Of a stretch of 64,000 bases of DNA, positions 32,835 through 42,426 are shown piece by piece (position 1 is the first letter of the stretch; each line of letters opens with the position of its first letter). The notes beneath the pieces are model-generated. The model was not told the origin of the DNA, made no database searches, and saw only the letters and a program-made list of their open reading frames with translations. This DNA is from Rossellomorea sp036867415 (GTDB lineage: Bacteria; Bacillota; Bacilli; Bacillales; Bacillaceae_B), in the NCBI RefSeq assembly GCF_036867415.1, contig NZ_JBAJHU010000007.1:62001-126000 (forward strand), in the 5' to 3' direction. The translations under genes and the position numbers were made by a program.

Positions 32835-34232
32835 TTATTTATCGAATTTAGTTGAACGATAACCTGCCTTTTTTTTATTTGGTTTCGCAGGTTTTCCTTC
32901 ATCTTGTTTCAATACTCTTTCAGTTTTTAAATATGGATAAGATGTATCTTTGGAAGTTCGATCCTTATCTTTCTTTCTTGGACGCTTCTTGTAAAACCCT
33001 TCGCTCTTTTCATGTTGTTCTTTTTCAGGTTTGCTTTTCGGTTCGTTTGAATGAGATGGTCTTTTTCTTTTATTCTTCTTCTTTTTTGAAGAGGTTGTAC
33101 CTTTCTCCTTTAGAGAAATTGTATTTCCTAAATTTTGTTTTTGAATTCTTGTCTGTAAATCGCCTTCGATTTTGTCTAAAACAGGTCTGTCTTCAGATGT
33201 ATAGAGAGTATACGATACGCCTTCAGCCCCAGCTCTCCCTGTCCGGCCGATGCGGTGAGTATAGGTTTCTGTGTTTTCCGGTATATCATAATTGAAGACA
33301 TGAGAGACACCTTCAATATCCAGCCCTCTGGATGCAACATCTGTTGCGATCAGCAAGGGGATTTCCCCTTTTCTGAAAGCTTCCATGACTTCTTCACGTT
33401 TTTCCTGCGGGATATCACCATGGAGTTCGCCAGCCTTGATTCCTTTTGATCTTAATACCTGGTTGAGCTTTGAAACCCTGCGCTTAGTGCGGCAGAAAAT
33501 GACAGATTTTTCAGGATTGAAAGCTTCTATTAATTGTAGAATCGTTTCCTGCTTCGCTTTATCTATTGTGAAGATGGCAAATTGATTAATCGTAGAGGGC
33601 GCAGCATCTTCATCTACTTCAATTGTCATGGGCCCCTTCATATATTTTTGTGCCAGTTTTTTGATCGGTGCCGGCAGTGTAGCAGAAAGCAGCATCATTT
33701 GTCTGTCATCAGGGGTGGCTCTGATGATTTCCTCCACCTTATTCAAAAATCCAACTTGAAGCATCTCATCCGCTTCATCCAACACAAAGAATTTCACATT
33801 GGAGAGATCCAGATTCCCCCGTTTGATTTGATCAAGAATCCTTCCCGGTGTCCCTACAACATAGCTGATTTTTTTCTTTAATTCTTTAATTTCTTCATCA
33901 TGACTTTGACCGCCGTACATCGCAAGGACTCCACCATGCTGTTTTTTCTTCGTTAACTGTTTCAATACCCCGGCAATCTGAATGCTTAATTCTCTAGTTG
34001 GAGTTACGATGATTCCTTGAATGTCCGAGCTTGTCTCATCACTTTTATCAATCATCGGCAGGGCAAAGGCATGCGTTTTACCTGAACCCGTTTGTGCCTT
34101 GGCCATTACATCTTTCTCTTTTAATAACACTGGAATGACTTTAGCCTGTATAGGAGTCGGTACGGTAATTCCGAGTTTAGCTAATACATTCTCCATTTCA
34201 GCTGAAATCCCCAGGGACGTAAATTTACTCAA
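32835..34232 (-). CDS. DEAD-box ATP-dependent RNA helicase
   Basis: The 465-residue helicase has the Q motif with PTPIQAKVIP, Walker A AQTGSGKT, PTRELSIQIA, VGTPGRILD, DEAD (FVLDEADEM), LLSAT, and the second domain with VIFCRTKRRV, ATDVASRGLDIEGV and HRIGRTGRAG. A lysine-rich low-complexity tail of about 90 residues follows the core, as in cold-shock helicases such as CshB/DeaD-like proteins. It probably remodels RNA or ribosomes in the cold. The start is TTG, with AGGAAAT upstream. The exact paralogue is not assigned. Confidence 0.9.
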   Translation of the reverse strand: MSKFTSLGISAEMENVLAKLGITVPTPIQAKVIPVLLKEKDVMAKAQTGSGKTHAFALPMIDKSDETSSDIQGIIVTPTRELSIQIAGVLKQLTKKKQHGGVLAMYGGQSHDEEIKELKKKISYVVGTPGRILDQIKRGNLDLSNVKFFVLDEADEMLQVGFLNKVEEIIRATPDDRQMMLLSATLPAPIKKLAQKYMKGPMTIEVDEDAAPSTINQFAIFTIDKAKQETILQLIEAFNPEKSVIFCRTKRRVSKLNQVLRSKGIKAGELHGDIPQEKREEVMEAFRKGEIPLLIATDVASRGLDIEGVSHVFNYDIPENTETYTHRIGRTGRAGAEGVSYTLYTSEDRPVLDKIEGDLQTRIQKQNLGNTISLKEKGTTSSKKKKNKRKRPSHSNEPKSKPEKEQHEKSEGFYKKRPRKKDKDRTSKDTSYPYLKTERVLKQDEGKPAKPNKKKAGYRSTKFDK

Positions 34233-34383
34233 ATCTATTTCCTACTTTCTTTCAATCGATTAGTTTACCCGTTTATTAATATTGAAGGTTTCACTACAAA
34301 AAAGCAAACTATTATTCATGATTCAACTTGTCCGTGCAGAAGGCAGCCTAAAATGATTCTAAGCGACGGGTAAATACGCTGTC

Positions 34384-34419
34384 AGTAAAAAAATCACGCG
34401 GTCAAAAGTCCGCGTGATT
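34384..34419 (-). terminator. Terminator of the tandem P-loop ATPase gene
   Basis: AATCACGCGG and its complement CCGCGTGATT form a 10-bp stem followed by TTTTTTTAC on the minus strand, just after the stop codon. Confidence 0.9.
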
Positions 34420-34424
34420 CCATT

Positions 34425-35522
34425 CTAATTCGATTCAACAATGTCATTTAGTTCATTAAATATCTTTTCTTTGATCTCATTGACTTTGTCGAAATCCATC
34501 GAATCTATATAAATAGCCTCAAGTCGTTCACGCAATACCTTTGCTTCACTCAAATAGGAGATTGCCTCTTTCATTTTATCTTTATATCCCTTCGTCGTCC
34601 TTGCAATATCCTCTTCAAATTTCTCATCAGTCCCGGTGGTGATGCAGCGTTCATACATATCTACGATCTCATCGCTGTTGCGGTCAGGAAAATATTCATG
34701 CGGGGCCGTACTGTCGAATATGGCAATGCCCAGTTCGCGAATGATGACCATATCCAAACTGTTTGGATCGAAACCGCAATGATAAATTTCAACATCAAAT
34801 CCCTTCTCCTCACCTGCAGCAGCGATTTTCTTTAGCATGGTGGATTTCCCTGAACCTGCACGGCCCTTAATGAAATATCTCTTATCTATATCCTCAGTCA
34901 AATTTTGTATATGATCAACAGCACCAGCCGGGGTAGCTGCACCTAAAAAGCGGTGAACCACATTTGCTTCTTTATCCAGGGATGTTTCATTGTAAAATAA
35001 TGCAATCAACTCTTCTGTCAATCGATCCGCTTCGGCAAAGTCCATATTTGAAATATAGATCTCTTCAATCTCATCATGGGCTTTAAGAGCCTCAGCAAAA
35101 GTAGCATATGCCTCTTGAAATTTACGGGATATACAGGAATTCAATTCCAGGATTTCTTCCTTATGCCCAGCCAATTCATCGGAATCCCAGGCAGCCCCTA
35201 AATTTACATATTCCTCAATCACACCTGGCGCTTTTGGTTCAATGATATGAGGTGCAGTCCCATCCACGATTCCAAGTCCCCATCGAGGCAATATGACTCC
35301 ATCGATCGAATTGTTATCTGATGCGCAGTGTAAGTACTCAACTTCAACTTCTTTTTCCTCAAACCTCTTTCCAATATCTTTCATTAAAGAGGATTTCCCC
35401 GTGCCAGGTCCACCCTTTAAGATAAACAATCGGTTCAAACCATCCAATACTGAATCGTATAAACTGTAAAAACCTTTCGCCGTATTACCTCCAGCATAAT
35501 AATGACGTACCAGCCTAGACAT
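34425..35522 (-). CDS. Tandem-duplicated P-loop ATPase (PRK06851-like)
   Basis: This 365-residue protein carries two Walker A motifs: GGPGTGKSS at residues 37-45 and GRAGSGKST at 220-228. Each is followed by a parallel block (VEYLHCASDNNSIDGVILP and VEIYHCGFDPNSLDMVIIR), then GIVDGTAPH or AIFDSTAPH, and later IYISNMDFAEAD or IYIDSMDFDKVN. The halves are clearly an internal duplication. It resembles the uncharacterised PRK06851 family. There is no helicase or ABC signature. The function is unknown, and neighbours give no clue. AAAGGGTGG precedes the ATG. Confidence 0.8.
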   Translation of the reverse strand: MSRLVRHYYAGGNTAKGFYSLYDSVLDGLNRLFILKGGPGTGKSSLMKDIGKRFEEKEVEVEYLHCASDNNSIDGVILPRWGLGIVDGTAPHIIEPKAPGVIEEYVNLGAAWDSDELAGHKEEILELNSCISRKFQEAYATFAEALKAHDEIEEIYISNMDFAEADRLTEELIALFYNETSLDKEANVVHRFLGAATPAGAVDHIQNLTEDIDKRYFIKGRAGSGKSTMLKKIAAAGEEKGFDVEIYHCGFDPNSLDMVIIRELGIAIFDSTAPHEYFPDRNSDEIVDMYERCITTGTDEKFEEDIARTTKGYKDKMKEAISYLSEAKVLRERLEAIYIDSMDFDKVNEIKEKIFNELNDIVESN

Positions 35523-35677
35523 AAAACCACCCTTTCATTCCATCTACTACTACATATGATGAAAAGAATAAATGGGTGAATGACCAGAAGAGCGGAGGGG
35601 CTTGCCGGCTGATCCGGACTATAGAAAAGCGCATACAGCTTGCTCAGTGGTGAAAAGCAATGGAGATATACAACTAT

Positions 35678-35707
35678 AAAAAAACAGACAGCAGAAAAAC
35701 TGCTGTC
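35678..35707 (-). terminator. Terminator of the AIM24-like gene
   Basis: GACAGCAG and CTGCTGTC form a stem around a five-base loop, followed by TGTTTTTTT on the minus strand. Confidence 0.88.
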
Positions 35708-35715
35708 CACTACCT

Positions 35716-36516
35716 TTAGTCATCACCGTTCAATAAATCACCGATCCCGCCAAGGAGGCTTCCTTCACCTGTAGATTTCCCCCCACCTGGTGCATTTGCA
35801 TAAATCCTTTCCGCCAGCCGGCTGAATGGAAGGGATTGCACCCATACCGTACCCGGCCCTCGGACAGTGGCAAAGAACAGTCCTTCCCCACCAAGGAAAG
35901 CAGATTTAACTTTTCCGACGTACTCTATGTTATAATCTACGTTTTTTGTCATTGCAACCAGACATCCAGTATCCACTCTTAGCATTTCACCGGACTTTAG
36001 TTCCCTTTTATGTATCGTCCCTCCGGCATGCAGAAAGGCTAAACCGTCACCTTCAAGTTTTTGCATAATAAATCCTTCTCCGCCAAAGAAACCTGTACCC
36101 AACTTCTTCTGAAAATCGATGCCAACAGCAACACCCTTCGCTGCACATAGAAATGCATCTTTCTGACAGATGACTTTCCCTCCTAATTCACTTAAATCGA
36201 CAGGAATGATTTTGCCAGGATAAGGAGCTGCAAATGACACCCGCTTTTTCCCGCTTCCTTCATTTGTAAACACAGTCATAAATAAACTTTCCCCTGTTAG
36301 AATCCTCTTACCGGCGCCAACAAGCTTTCCAAGAAATCCTCCTCCTCCTTGTCCACCTTGAGAACCGTCTCCAAAAATCGTTTCCATTGTTATTCCATCA
36401 TCCATCATCATCATGCCGCCCGCTTCTGCCACGGCACTCTCCCCCGGATCAAGTTCGATTTCCACAAATTGCATATCATCCCCATGCAATTCAAAATCAA
36501 TTTCGTGTGAATTCAT
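35716..36516 (-). CDS. AIM24 / TIGR00266 family protein
   Basis: This 266-residue protein is rich in glycine and beta strands. It contains ELDPGESAVAEAGGMMMMDD, LTGESLFMTVFTN, RLEGDGLAFLHAGG-like segments and VDTGCLVAMTKNVDYNIEY, typical of TIGR00266/AIM24 proteins. The biochemical role in bacteria is unknown; the fungal member is mitochondrial. ATG at 36516 with GGGAGG eight bases upstream is preferred over the longer frame. No signal peptide is visible. Confidence 0.85.
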   Translation of the reverse strand: MNSHEIDFELHGDDMQFVEIELDPGESAVAEAGGMMMMDDGITMETIFGDGSQGGQGGGGFLGKLVGAGKRILTGESLFMTVFTNEGSGKKRVSFAAPYPGKIIPVDLSELGGKVICQKDAFLCAAKGVAVGIDFQKKLGTGFFGGEGFIMQKLEGDGLAFLHAGGTIHKRELKSGEMLRVDTGCLVAMTKNVDYNIEYVGKVKSAFLGGEGLFFATVRGPGTVWVQSLPFSRLAERIYANAPGGGKSTGEGSLLGGIGDLLNGDD

Positions 36517-36598
36517 CTCTATTCCTCCCGTATGTATCGTTTCCAACATCATTATACAGTTTTCTATTCTTTAACGGGGGAAAATATCCCTTCCAGAA

Positions 36599-36639
36599 TG
36601 AAAAAAATACTCCATTGGATATGATTCCAACAGAGTATT
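36599..36639 (-). terminator. Terminator of speD
   Basis: AATACTC..TTGGA and TCCAA..GAGTATT pair on the minus strand around a short loop and are followed by seven T residues. Confidence 0.82.
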
Positions 36640-36642
36640 GGG

Positions 36643-37458
36643 CTAATTTGGGTTGTCGATGTTTTTACCATAGAAGATCTCATCCATCTCCATTTTTAAT
36701 TTCTTCGTGATCTCTTTTGCTTCTTTATCTTCAAGCTTTTCCTTCGAATAGCCGAAGAGGTAGTTGTTTAAATCAAAGTCTTTCAATTTACATTTCGTGT
36801 GAAAGATATTTTGAGGATAAACATTGACATCAATCATGTCGTACTCTTCTTTAATCTCTTCGGGTATATAGTTTTGTATGGAATTAATATCATGATCAAT
36901 GAATAATTTGCGCCCGTTGATATCACGTGTGAAACCTCGTACACGGTAATCCATCGTCATGATATCGGTATCGAATGAATGGATGAGATAGTTCAAAGCT
37001 TTAAGAGGAGATATCTCACCGCATGTTGATACATCAATATCTGCCCTGAATGTACTAATCCCTTCATGCGGATGATATTCAGGATAGGTGTGTACAGTGA
37101 TGTGGCTTTTATCTAAATGCATCGTGACAGATGAAGGAAGTGGTCCGGGTGATTCATCAAAATGTTCTGTAGGAACCTCCACAATCGGACCTTCTGATAC
37201 AAGAATCGTGACACTTGCCCCTTGTGGGACGTAATCCTGTTTGGCGACATTCAATACATGAGCGCCTATGATATCCGAGACATGGGTAAGGATATTAGTC
37301 AAACGTTCAGCGTTATATTGTTCATCTATATATTCTATGTAAGCTTCCCGCTCTTCTCTCGTTTTTGTGTAGCAAATATCATACATATTGAAACTTAAAG
37401 ATTTTGTCAAATTATTGAATTCATGCAGTTGGATTCTTTCTTCGTGAGATAGTTTCAT
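36643..37458 (-). CDS. speD: S-adenosylmethionine decarboxylase, E. coli-type SpeD
   Basis: This 271-residue protein resembles the long E. coli form. The self-cleavage site is MHLDKSHITVHTYPEYHP near residue 113, where the serine becomes the pyruvoyl cofactor. ADIDVSTCGEISPLKAL follows. It makes decarboxylated SAM for spermidine synthesis. Most B. subtilis-like genomes carry the short form (about 126 residues), so the long form is noteworthy. No speE is adjacent. The start has GGGGAAA upstream. Confidence 0.93.
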   Translation of the reverse strand: MKLSHEERIQLHEFNNLTKSLSFNMYDICYTKTREEREAYIEYIDEQYNAERLTNILTHVSDIIGAHVLNVAKQDYVPQGASVTILVSEGPIVEVPTEHFDESPGPLPSSVTMHLDKSHITVHTYPEYHPHEGISTFRADIDVSTCGEISPLKALNYLIHSFDTDIMTMDYRVRGFTRDINGRKLFIDHDINSIQNYIPEEIKEEYDMIDVNVYPQNIFHTKCKLKDFDLNNYLFGYSKEKLEDKEAKEITKKLKMEMDEIFYGKNIDNPN

Positions 37459-37663
37459 GCACTATTTCCCCTTTATGTTTATTGTTTATTTCCCAAGAGT
37501 ACAATGGAATCTACTTTTTATGTTACCCAGTCAAATCCATACTAAAACAGGTAAATGGGATTGAAAGGATCTCATTTAGGGTAAATATCACCTAAAAAGT
37601 TTTCTTTTCGTTTTTCATTATGAATTTTTTTGGGTAAAATGAAGGGTAGAATGGAGTGTTAGC

Positions 37664-38794
37664 ATGAAGCGATTACTGATGCTTATATTGGTTATCATTA
37701 TTGCATACGGTTCAAAGCCGGTTTGGGAAGAGAAGGTCGAGGCAACCGGATTAGACTCTATGCTTTCAAAAATAGAAGAAATGAAGAACAATGAAAAAGT
37801 GCAGGACGCATTCGATCAGCTTTATAACGAGGTGAGCCTCCTGTTGATCAAGCTCGATGAATCTTTCCGGGACTTGGAGAAAGATGAAGACGCACCAGAA
37901 TCAAAAGATATAGAAAAACCAGCTTTATCCGCACCTGAACACCAAGAGTTTTCGATCCATAATATAGAACTGGGGGAATCCAAGTCAACCGTAGAGGAAG
38001 ATCTTGGTGCACCAGAAAGAAAAACACTGAATGAGTACGGGGTCCATTGGTATTCCTATCATGAAAATTATCAAAATTTCTTTATGGTTTCTTATAACAG
38101 TGAACAAAAAGTCAATGGTATATACACTAATCAAGACTTATTGACGTCTTCTTCAGGAATAGAGATGGGTACGCCTAAACAGGATGTCCAAAAACATCTC
38201 GGGGACCCATTGGAGAATATCCGCAAAGGACTAACGGTATTTCAACTTCAAAACAATGGAGAACACGACGTTTTTAAGATTGATGACAGCTATGTCACCA
38301 TCTTTTATGATAAATATGAACAGGAGACAGTCACAGCAGTGCAAGTGATTTCAGAAAAACTGGAACAGGACAAATCCGGATTTTACACTGAACCGAGTCC
38401 GCAGCTTAAAAAAGGGTTTGAACTGCAGTTATTCGATCTTACCAATTCAAGCCGGGTGAACCATGGATTATCGACCCTTTCATGGAATGATCAAGTGAAG
38501 GAAACTGCACGGAAGCACAGTTTGGATATGGCAGACAATCATTATTTCAGTCATACCAATCGTGAAGGTGAGTCGCCTTTCGACCGCATGGAAGAAGATC
38601 AGGTAGCTTTCAGGACCGCCGGGGAAAATTTAGCCTACGGTCAAATGAGTTCCATCTTTGCACATGAAGGCTTGATGAACTCAAAAGGCCACAGGGAGAA
38701 TATCCTGCAGACACACTACGAATATCTTGGAGTAGGCGTTGCCTTTAATGGGGATTCACAGCCATACTACACTGAAAACTTCTTCAGCCAATGA
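37664..38794 (+). CDS. Secreted/membrane-anchored CAP-domain protein (YlbC-like)
   Basis: The 376-residue protein has an N-terminal hydrophobic segment (LLMLILVIIIAYG), an acidic helical region, a CAP-associated domain (residues about 95-240, with IELGESKSTVEEDLGAP and EMGTPKQDVQKHLGDP repeats), and a C-terminal CAP/SCP domain. That domain carries LTNSSRVNHGLSTLSWND, HSLDMADNHYFSHTN and GHRENIL. It resembles B. subtilis YlbC. CAP proteins of this type are extracellular; the target is unknown. It is a plus-strand gene with its own terminator, divergent from speD. Confidence 0.85.
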   Translation: MKRLLMLILVIIIAYGSKPVWEEKVEATGLDSMLSKIEEMKNNEKVQDAFDQLYNEVSLLLIKLDESFRDLEKDEDAPESKDIEKPALSAPEHQEFSIHNIELGESKSTVEEDLGAPERKTLNEYGVHWYSYHENYQNFFMVSYNSEQKVNGIYTNQDLLTSSSGIEMGTPKQDVQKHLGDPLENIRKGLTVFQLQNNGEHDVFKIDDSYVTIFYDKYEQETVTAVQVISEKLEQDKSGFYTEPSPQLKKGFELQLFDLTNSSRVNHGLSTLSWNDQVKETARKHSLDMADNHYFSHTNREGESPFDRMEEDQVAFRTAGENLAYGQMSSIFAHEGLMNSKGHRENILQTHYEYLGVGVAFNGDSQPYYTENFFSQ

Positions 38795-38806
38795 TGGTTT
38801 CTAATA

Positions 38807-38840
38807 AAGCAAGTGGGAGAAAGAGCTCCCACTTGCTTTT
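38807..38840. terminator. Bidirectional terminator between CAP and DsbA-like genes
   Basis: AAGCAAGTGGGAG and its complement form a stem of about 13 bp, with TTTTCTTT after it on the plus strand. The minus reading ends the DsbA-like gene less strongly. Confidence 0.85.
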
Positions 38841-38867
38841 CTTTATCTGCAGACTATCTTACTTTTC

Positions 38868-39584
38868 TTACTTTTCTTCCTTCTCAACTTCACATCCATT
38901 GTCACTGCACATCAGATCGGAGTTTCCCGAAACCGATTGTAAAGGAAGTGCCCCATGCTCTTCTTCCCATATTTTTTTCAAAGTGCTTTCAAATACTTCT
39001 GCAGGCTGAGCACCTGAAATTGCATATTTACGATTAATGACAAAGAAAGGGACCCCCTGAATGCCCAACTGCCTGGCTTCATTCTCATCCATTCGAACTT
39101 CATCTGAAAAACGGGTACCTTCCAATACTTCCTTTGCTTCTTTGATATCCATACCAATATCTTCAGCGATGAAAAGGAGAGATTCTTTATCGCCGATATG
39201 TCTGCCATCAACAAAATGAGCATTTAGAAGATTTTCGGTAAGTTTCAGGTCTAACCCATTAAGAGCTGCAAATTTCGCTAATCTATGAGCATCGAACGTA
39301 TTAGTCGGAATGCTGTTGTCGAAATCAAATTCGATTCCGGCTTGTTCACCATGCTCCTTGATACCTTTAGTCATATTTTCAGCTTGTGCGATTGACGTAC
39401 CATATTTTTTGGCAAGCATTTCGTATACATTCATATCCACTTCCACTTCTGCGGCCGGATCTAGTTCAAAGCTCTTGAATTCAACTTCCACACTAAGTTG
39501 CAATTTCTCCAAGGCTTCTTCCAGACGTCGCTTCCCCACATAACAAAAGGGACATACAAAGTCAGACCATACCTCTATTTTCAT
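38868..39584 (-). CDS. DsbA-family (FrnE-like) thiol oxidoreductase
   Basis: This 238-residue protein begins MKIEVWSDFVCPFCYVGKRR, with a CPFC active site near residue 11. It has the helical insertion of the FrnE/2-hydroxychromene isomerase-like branch and the cis-Pro loop GIQGVPFFVIN. There is no signal peptide, so it is a cytoplasmic dithiol oxidoreductase. ATG at 39584 with GGGGTGA upstream is preferred. The C-terminus carries two further cysteines (CSDNGC), which may be redox-active or bind metal. Confidence 0.88.
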   Translation of the reverse strand: MKIEVWSDFVCPFCYVGKRRLEEALEKLQLSVEVEFKSFELDPAAEVEVDMNVYEMLAKKYGTSIAQAENMTKGIKEHGEQAGIEFDFDNSIPTNTFDAHRLAKFAALNGLDLKLTENLLNAHFVDGRHIGDKESLLFIAEDIGMDIKEAKEVLEGTRFSDEVRMDENEARQLGIQGVPFFVINRKYAISGAQPAEVFESTLKKIWEEEHGALPLQSVSGNSDLMCSDNGCEVEKEEK

Positions 39585-39660
39585 ACTTGTCACCCCTATT
39601 AGTTTCATTTCTGTATTATCTTAGCAAATAGTAACAGGAGAAGCTTATTTTTTGATCACG

Positions 39661-42240
39661 TTACTTGTCGTTTCTTCGTCTTATGCGCCTTTTTCGATTT
39701 AATGCATGACATCTGTCACAGATCGGAAATCCGAAGTTGGAAGGCAGTTTCTTTCTACAATGCTTGCATGTTTTTGAAATCCCCTTTACTTCCGTTCGTA
39801 AGCTTTCATGTACCCCGTCTGCAATGTCCTCTCTAATTCGTTCCCAGTAATAAGCTTCCGTCTGTCTGCCTAATCGATAAAGGAATAATAAGTGGAGCCC
39901 TACAGCTTTATATGACGTTTCTTTTTGTTCCAGATTCTTGCTTTTGATATCAGGTTCTGGAAGCTCTTCATTGTGAACGATTGCTTGCATGGAATCGATC
40001 CATTGCCGGGTCAAACTGCTTTCTTTTTTAGAAAATGGAAGATGAAGAAATCCGTATAAATCATCAAGAGATAGTTTCGCTTCTATTTGGGTACCACGGA
40101 TAAGCTCGTATAGTTCTTTTTCTTCTGATAAAGACGCTTTTTCTGTACCATAAGGGCTTGTGAACTTTTCCCATAACTGAAAAAAGGTATCCATTTCATG
40201 ATAATATCGTTGAAACCGTTCAAAGACATTGCTCGTAGGTGCGATCGCAAATGTACGAAGAGAAAGGTCTTCTTGCTCAAGCAGACGGGACATTTTCTTT
40301 ATATCCTTGGTGAAGGCAACTCGTCCTATATCATAGATTCCTTTACGGCCTGCTCTGCCAGCGATTTGTTTCACTTCTTGTGAAGTGAGCAACCTCCTTC
40401 TCGTCCCATCAAATTTATCGTTTTCGAGAAAGACGATTCTTCTGATCGGCAGGTTCAACCCCATCCCGATCGCATCTGTGGCGACGATTACCCTCGTCTT
40501 GCCATTGATGAATTGCATCATTTGTTTCTTCCTTGTCTCAGGCGGCATACTTCCATATATCATACTGACTTTATGGCCGTTATTTTGCAGCCTCGATGCA
40601 GTATCAAGTACTTTCTTTCTTGAAAAACAGACCAGTGCATCCCCCTGCCGTGCATGCTTTAATTTAAATTCTTTCTCCTCTACTTGTAAAGGTATCTCTC
40701 TTTGATAATTGTGTATTTCAACCCCATCATCGCCCACCAGTTCCAAAAGGAGACCGCGGACATTTTCGCTCCCGATGATATGAACTTCCTTTGCCCGCGC
40801 TTTCGTAATCGCCTTATACCATGAGAATCCCCTGTCTTGATCTGCAAGCATCTGGGCTTCATCAATCACGACAACCTCATATTCCTCTTTTTCATGGAAC
40901 ATTTCAACAGTGCAGGCAAGGTGACGCGCTTGGTCGACTTCCTTTTCTTCCTCTCCCGTTTTCAAATTGCATGGCACACCTTCATTATTCAACTTATCAA
41001 ATACTTCAAGTGCCAATAACCGCAGTGGAGCAAGATAAATCCCGCTGTCTGCATCTTTCATCCTGGAAATAGCACGATGGGTTTTGCCTGTATTGGTTTC
41101 CCCGATATGCAGGACATATTTGACCCCGCCCCTGAAGGATGGGCTGTACTCCCTGCCGAATATATCTTCGAGCATTCGTGCTTCTTCTTCCTGCTTCCGT
41201 CTCTGTGCAGCTTCTTCTTCCTCTTTTCGTTCCTCTCTCTTGATGAGTGACTCCTTATATAAGACCAGGTGGGAATCCACATCAAAAGGCACGTCCAACA
41301 CGATTGCCAAATCAATGATGTACTCTTCCCGGATCCACTTGAAAAATAAGCGCTTTTCATTCAGGAGAACAGGCTGGATCCATTTGACCAACTGCTCCTG
41401 AGACAGTTCCTCGCCAAATATATTCTTATAGGAAACAAGGATATCTGCAGGAAGGCTTCCGGAGACAAATGAGCAAATGATATGTTCTGTAGCAGATGAA
41501 ATGAACCTTTCATACGGAGAGTAATATGTTTCATATTCCCAAAGGTTGTGTTCCCATTGTTCGCTCTTCTTGTGAATGGATCCTGTATATTCCTTCAAGA
41601 AATCGGAGACTGTTTTGAACTCATGGTTACTGAGGATGCCCTCTTCTTCTAACTTATCTTCAAGTGCATATGGTTCTATTTGCTTAAATTTCGGCCTTGT
41701 ATCCATATCATTAAACAACTTTCCAGCAAATGAATATCTAAGTTCAACATACCAATTAAGTTCATTGACCGCGACATTTTTTTCCAGAAAATAAAGGATT
41801 TTTTTCTGGATATCTTTTTTTCGTGAAGCTGTCTCTTTATCTGCCAAGTCTGTTATATAGCGCTCTCTAGTCCGACGGTAGCGGACTTCCCATTGTTGTT
41901 GATCAGGGGTGTTGGCCATGACCCATTCTTTTACATGAAAGGGATGTTCATTCTGTATTTCATTTCGAAACATTTTGTTTAGGAGCTTTTTATCCGCTCC
42001 TTCAACCTCGTATCCTTTTTTTCTCAAGAAGGCTTTTTTATTGCTCCTAAGGATATTATTAGTTACATTACTCAGCCATGTATTCATCCATATTTGTTGA
42101 AAGAACCTGCTTCTTTCAGAAAGGTAGTCCTGAAAAGAAGGGCATGTCTCATGCGCTTCCAGATAATGAGTGATATCTTCTTCTACTTTTATTTTGGTTT
42201 CTTCAATCGCTTTCTCGCGAATAGTTTCCAGGTTTTGCAT
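39661..42240 (-). CDS. SUV3-like superfamily 2 RNA helicase with C-terminal zinc ribbon
   Basis: This large protein of 859 residues has an N-terminal helical domain of about 370 residues. The helicase core carries Walker A GETNTGKTHRA, YLAPLRLLALEVFDKLN, TGEE, ACTVEMF, DEAQ (VVVIDEAQML), IGSENV, and domain-two motifs ALVCFSRKKV, ATDAIGMGLNLP and QIAGRAGRKG. These match the mitochondrial SUV3 degradosome helicase family rather than DEAD or UvrD types. The C-terminus has CKHCRKKL and CDRCHALN, a zinc ribbon, and then a basic tail. A role in RNA decay is inferred. It is a single gene. Confidence 0.85.
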   Translation of the reverse strand: MQNLETIREKAIEETKIKVEEDITHYLEAHETCPSFQDYLSERSRFFQQIWMNTWLSNVTNNILRSNKKAFLRKKGYEVEGADKKLLNKMFRNEIQNEHPFHVKEWVMANTPDQQQWEVRYRRTRERYITDLADKETASRKKDIQKKILYFLEKNVAVNELNWYVELRYSFAGKLFNDMDTRPKFKQIEPYALEDKLEEEGILSNHEFKTVSDFLKEYTGSIHKKSEQWEHNLWEYETYYSPYERFISSATEHIICSFVSGSLPADILVSYKNIFGEELSQEQLVKWIQPVLLNEKRLFFKWIREEYIIDLAIVLDVPFDVDSHLVLYKESLIKREERKEEEEAAQRRKQEEEARMLEDIFGREYSPSFRGGVKYVLHIGETNTGKTHRAISRMKDADSGIYLAPLRLLALEVFDKLNNEGVPCNLKTGEEEKEVDQARHLACTVEMFHEKEEYEVVVIDEAQMLADQDRGFSWYKAITKARAKEVHIIGSENVRGLLLELVGDDGVEIHNYQREIPLQVEEKEFKLKHARQGDALVCFSRKKVLDTASRLQNNGHKVSMIYGSMPPETRKKQMMQFINGKTRVIVATDAIGMGLNLPIRRIVFLENDKFDGTRRRLLTSQEVKQIAGRAGRKGIYDIGRVAFTKDIKKMSRLLEQEDLSLRTFAIAPTSNVFERFQRYYHEMDTFFQLWEKFTSPYGTEKASLSEEKELYELIRGTQIEAKLSLDDLYGFLHLPFSKKESSLTRQWIDSMQAIVHNEELPEPDIKSKNLEQKETSYKAVGLHLLFLYRLGRQTEAYYWERIREDIADGVHESLRTEVKGISKTCKHCRKKLPSNFGFPICDRCHALNRKRRIRRRNDK

Positions 42241-42383
42241 GTAATGACCCCTTTTTAAATCTCACTGCTCATAGTGTATGTACTGTTCAAGGAAATTTTC
42301 ATCCTACTCAAAGAATTTCGTAAGTCAAAGTATATATTAGCATATCTAGGGATTGTTATACGGTCATCTTTTATGTTAAAAAG

Positions 42384-42420
42384 AAAGAACCAACGGACTT
42401 TACTCCATTAGTTCTTTTTT
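42384..42420. terminator. Terminator after the SRPBCC gene
   Basis: AAGAACTAATGGA and TCCGTTGGTTCTT pair on the minus strand with two wobbles, followed by TCTTTTTAAC. T-runs on both sides also allow plus-strand use. Confidence 0.8.
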
Positions 42421-42426
42421 AACCCC

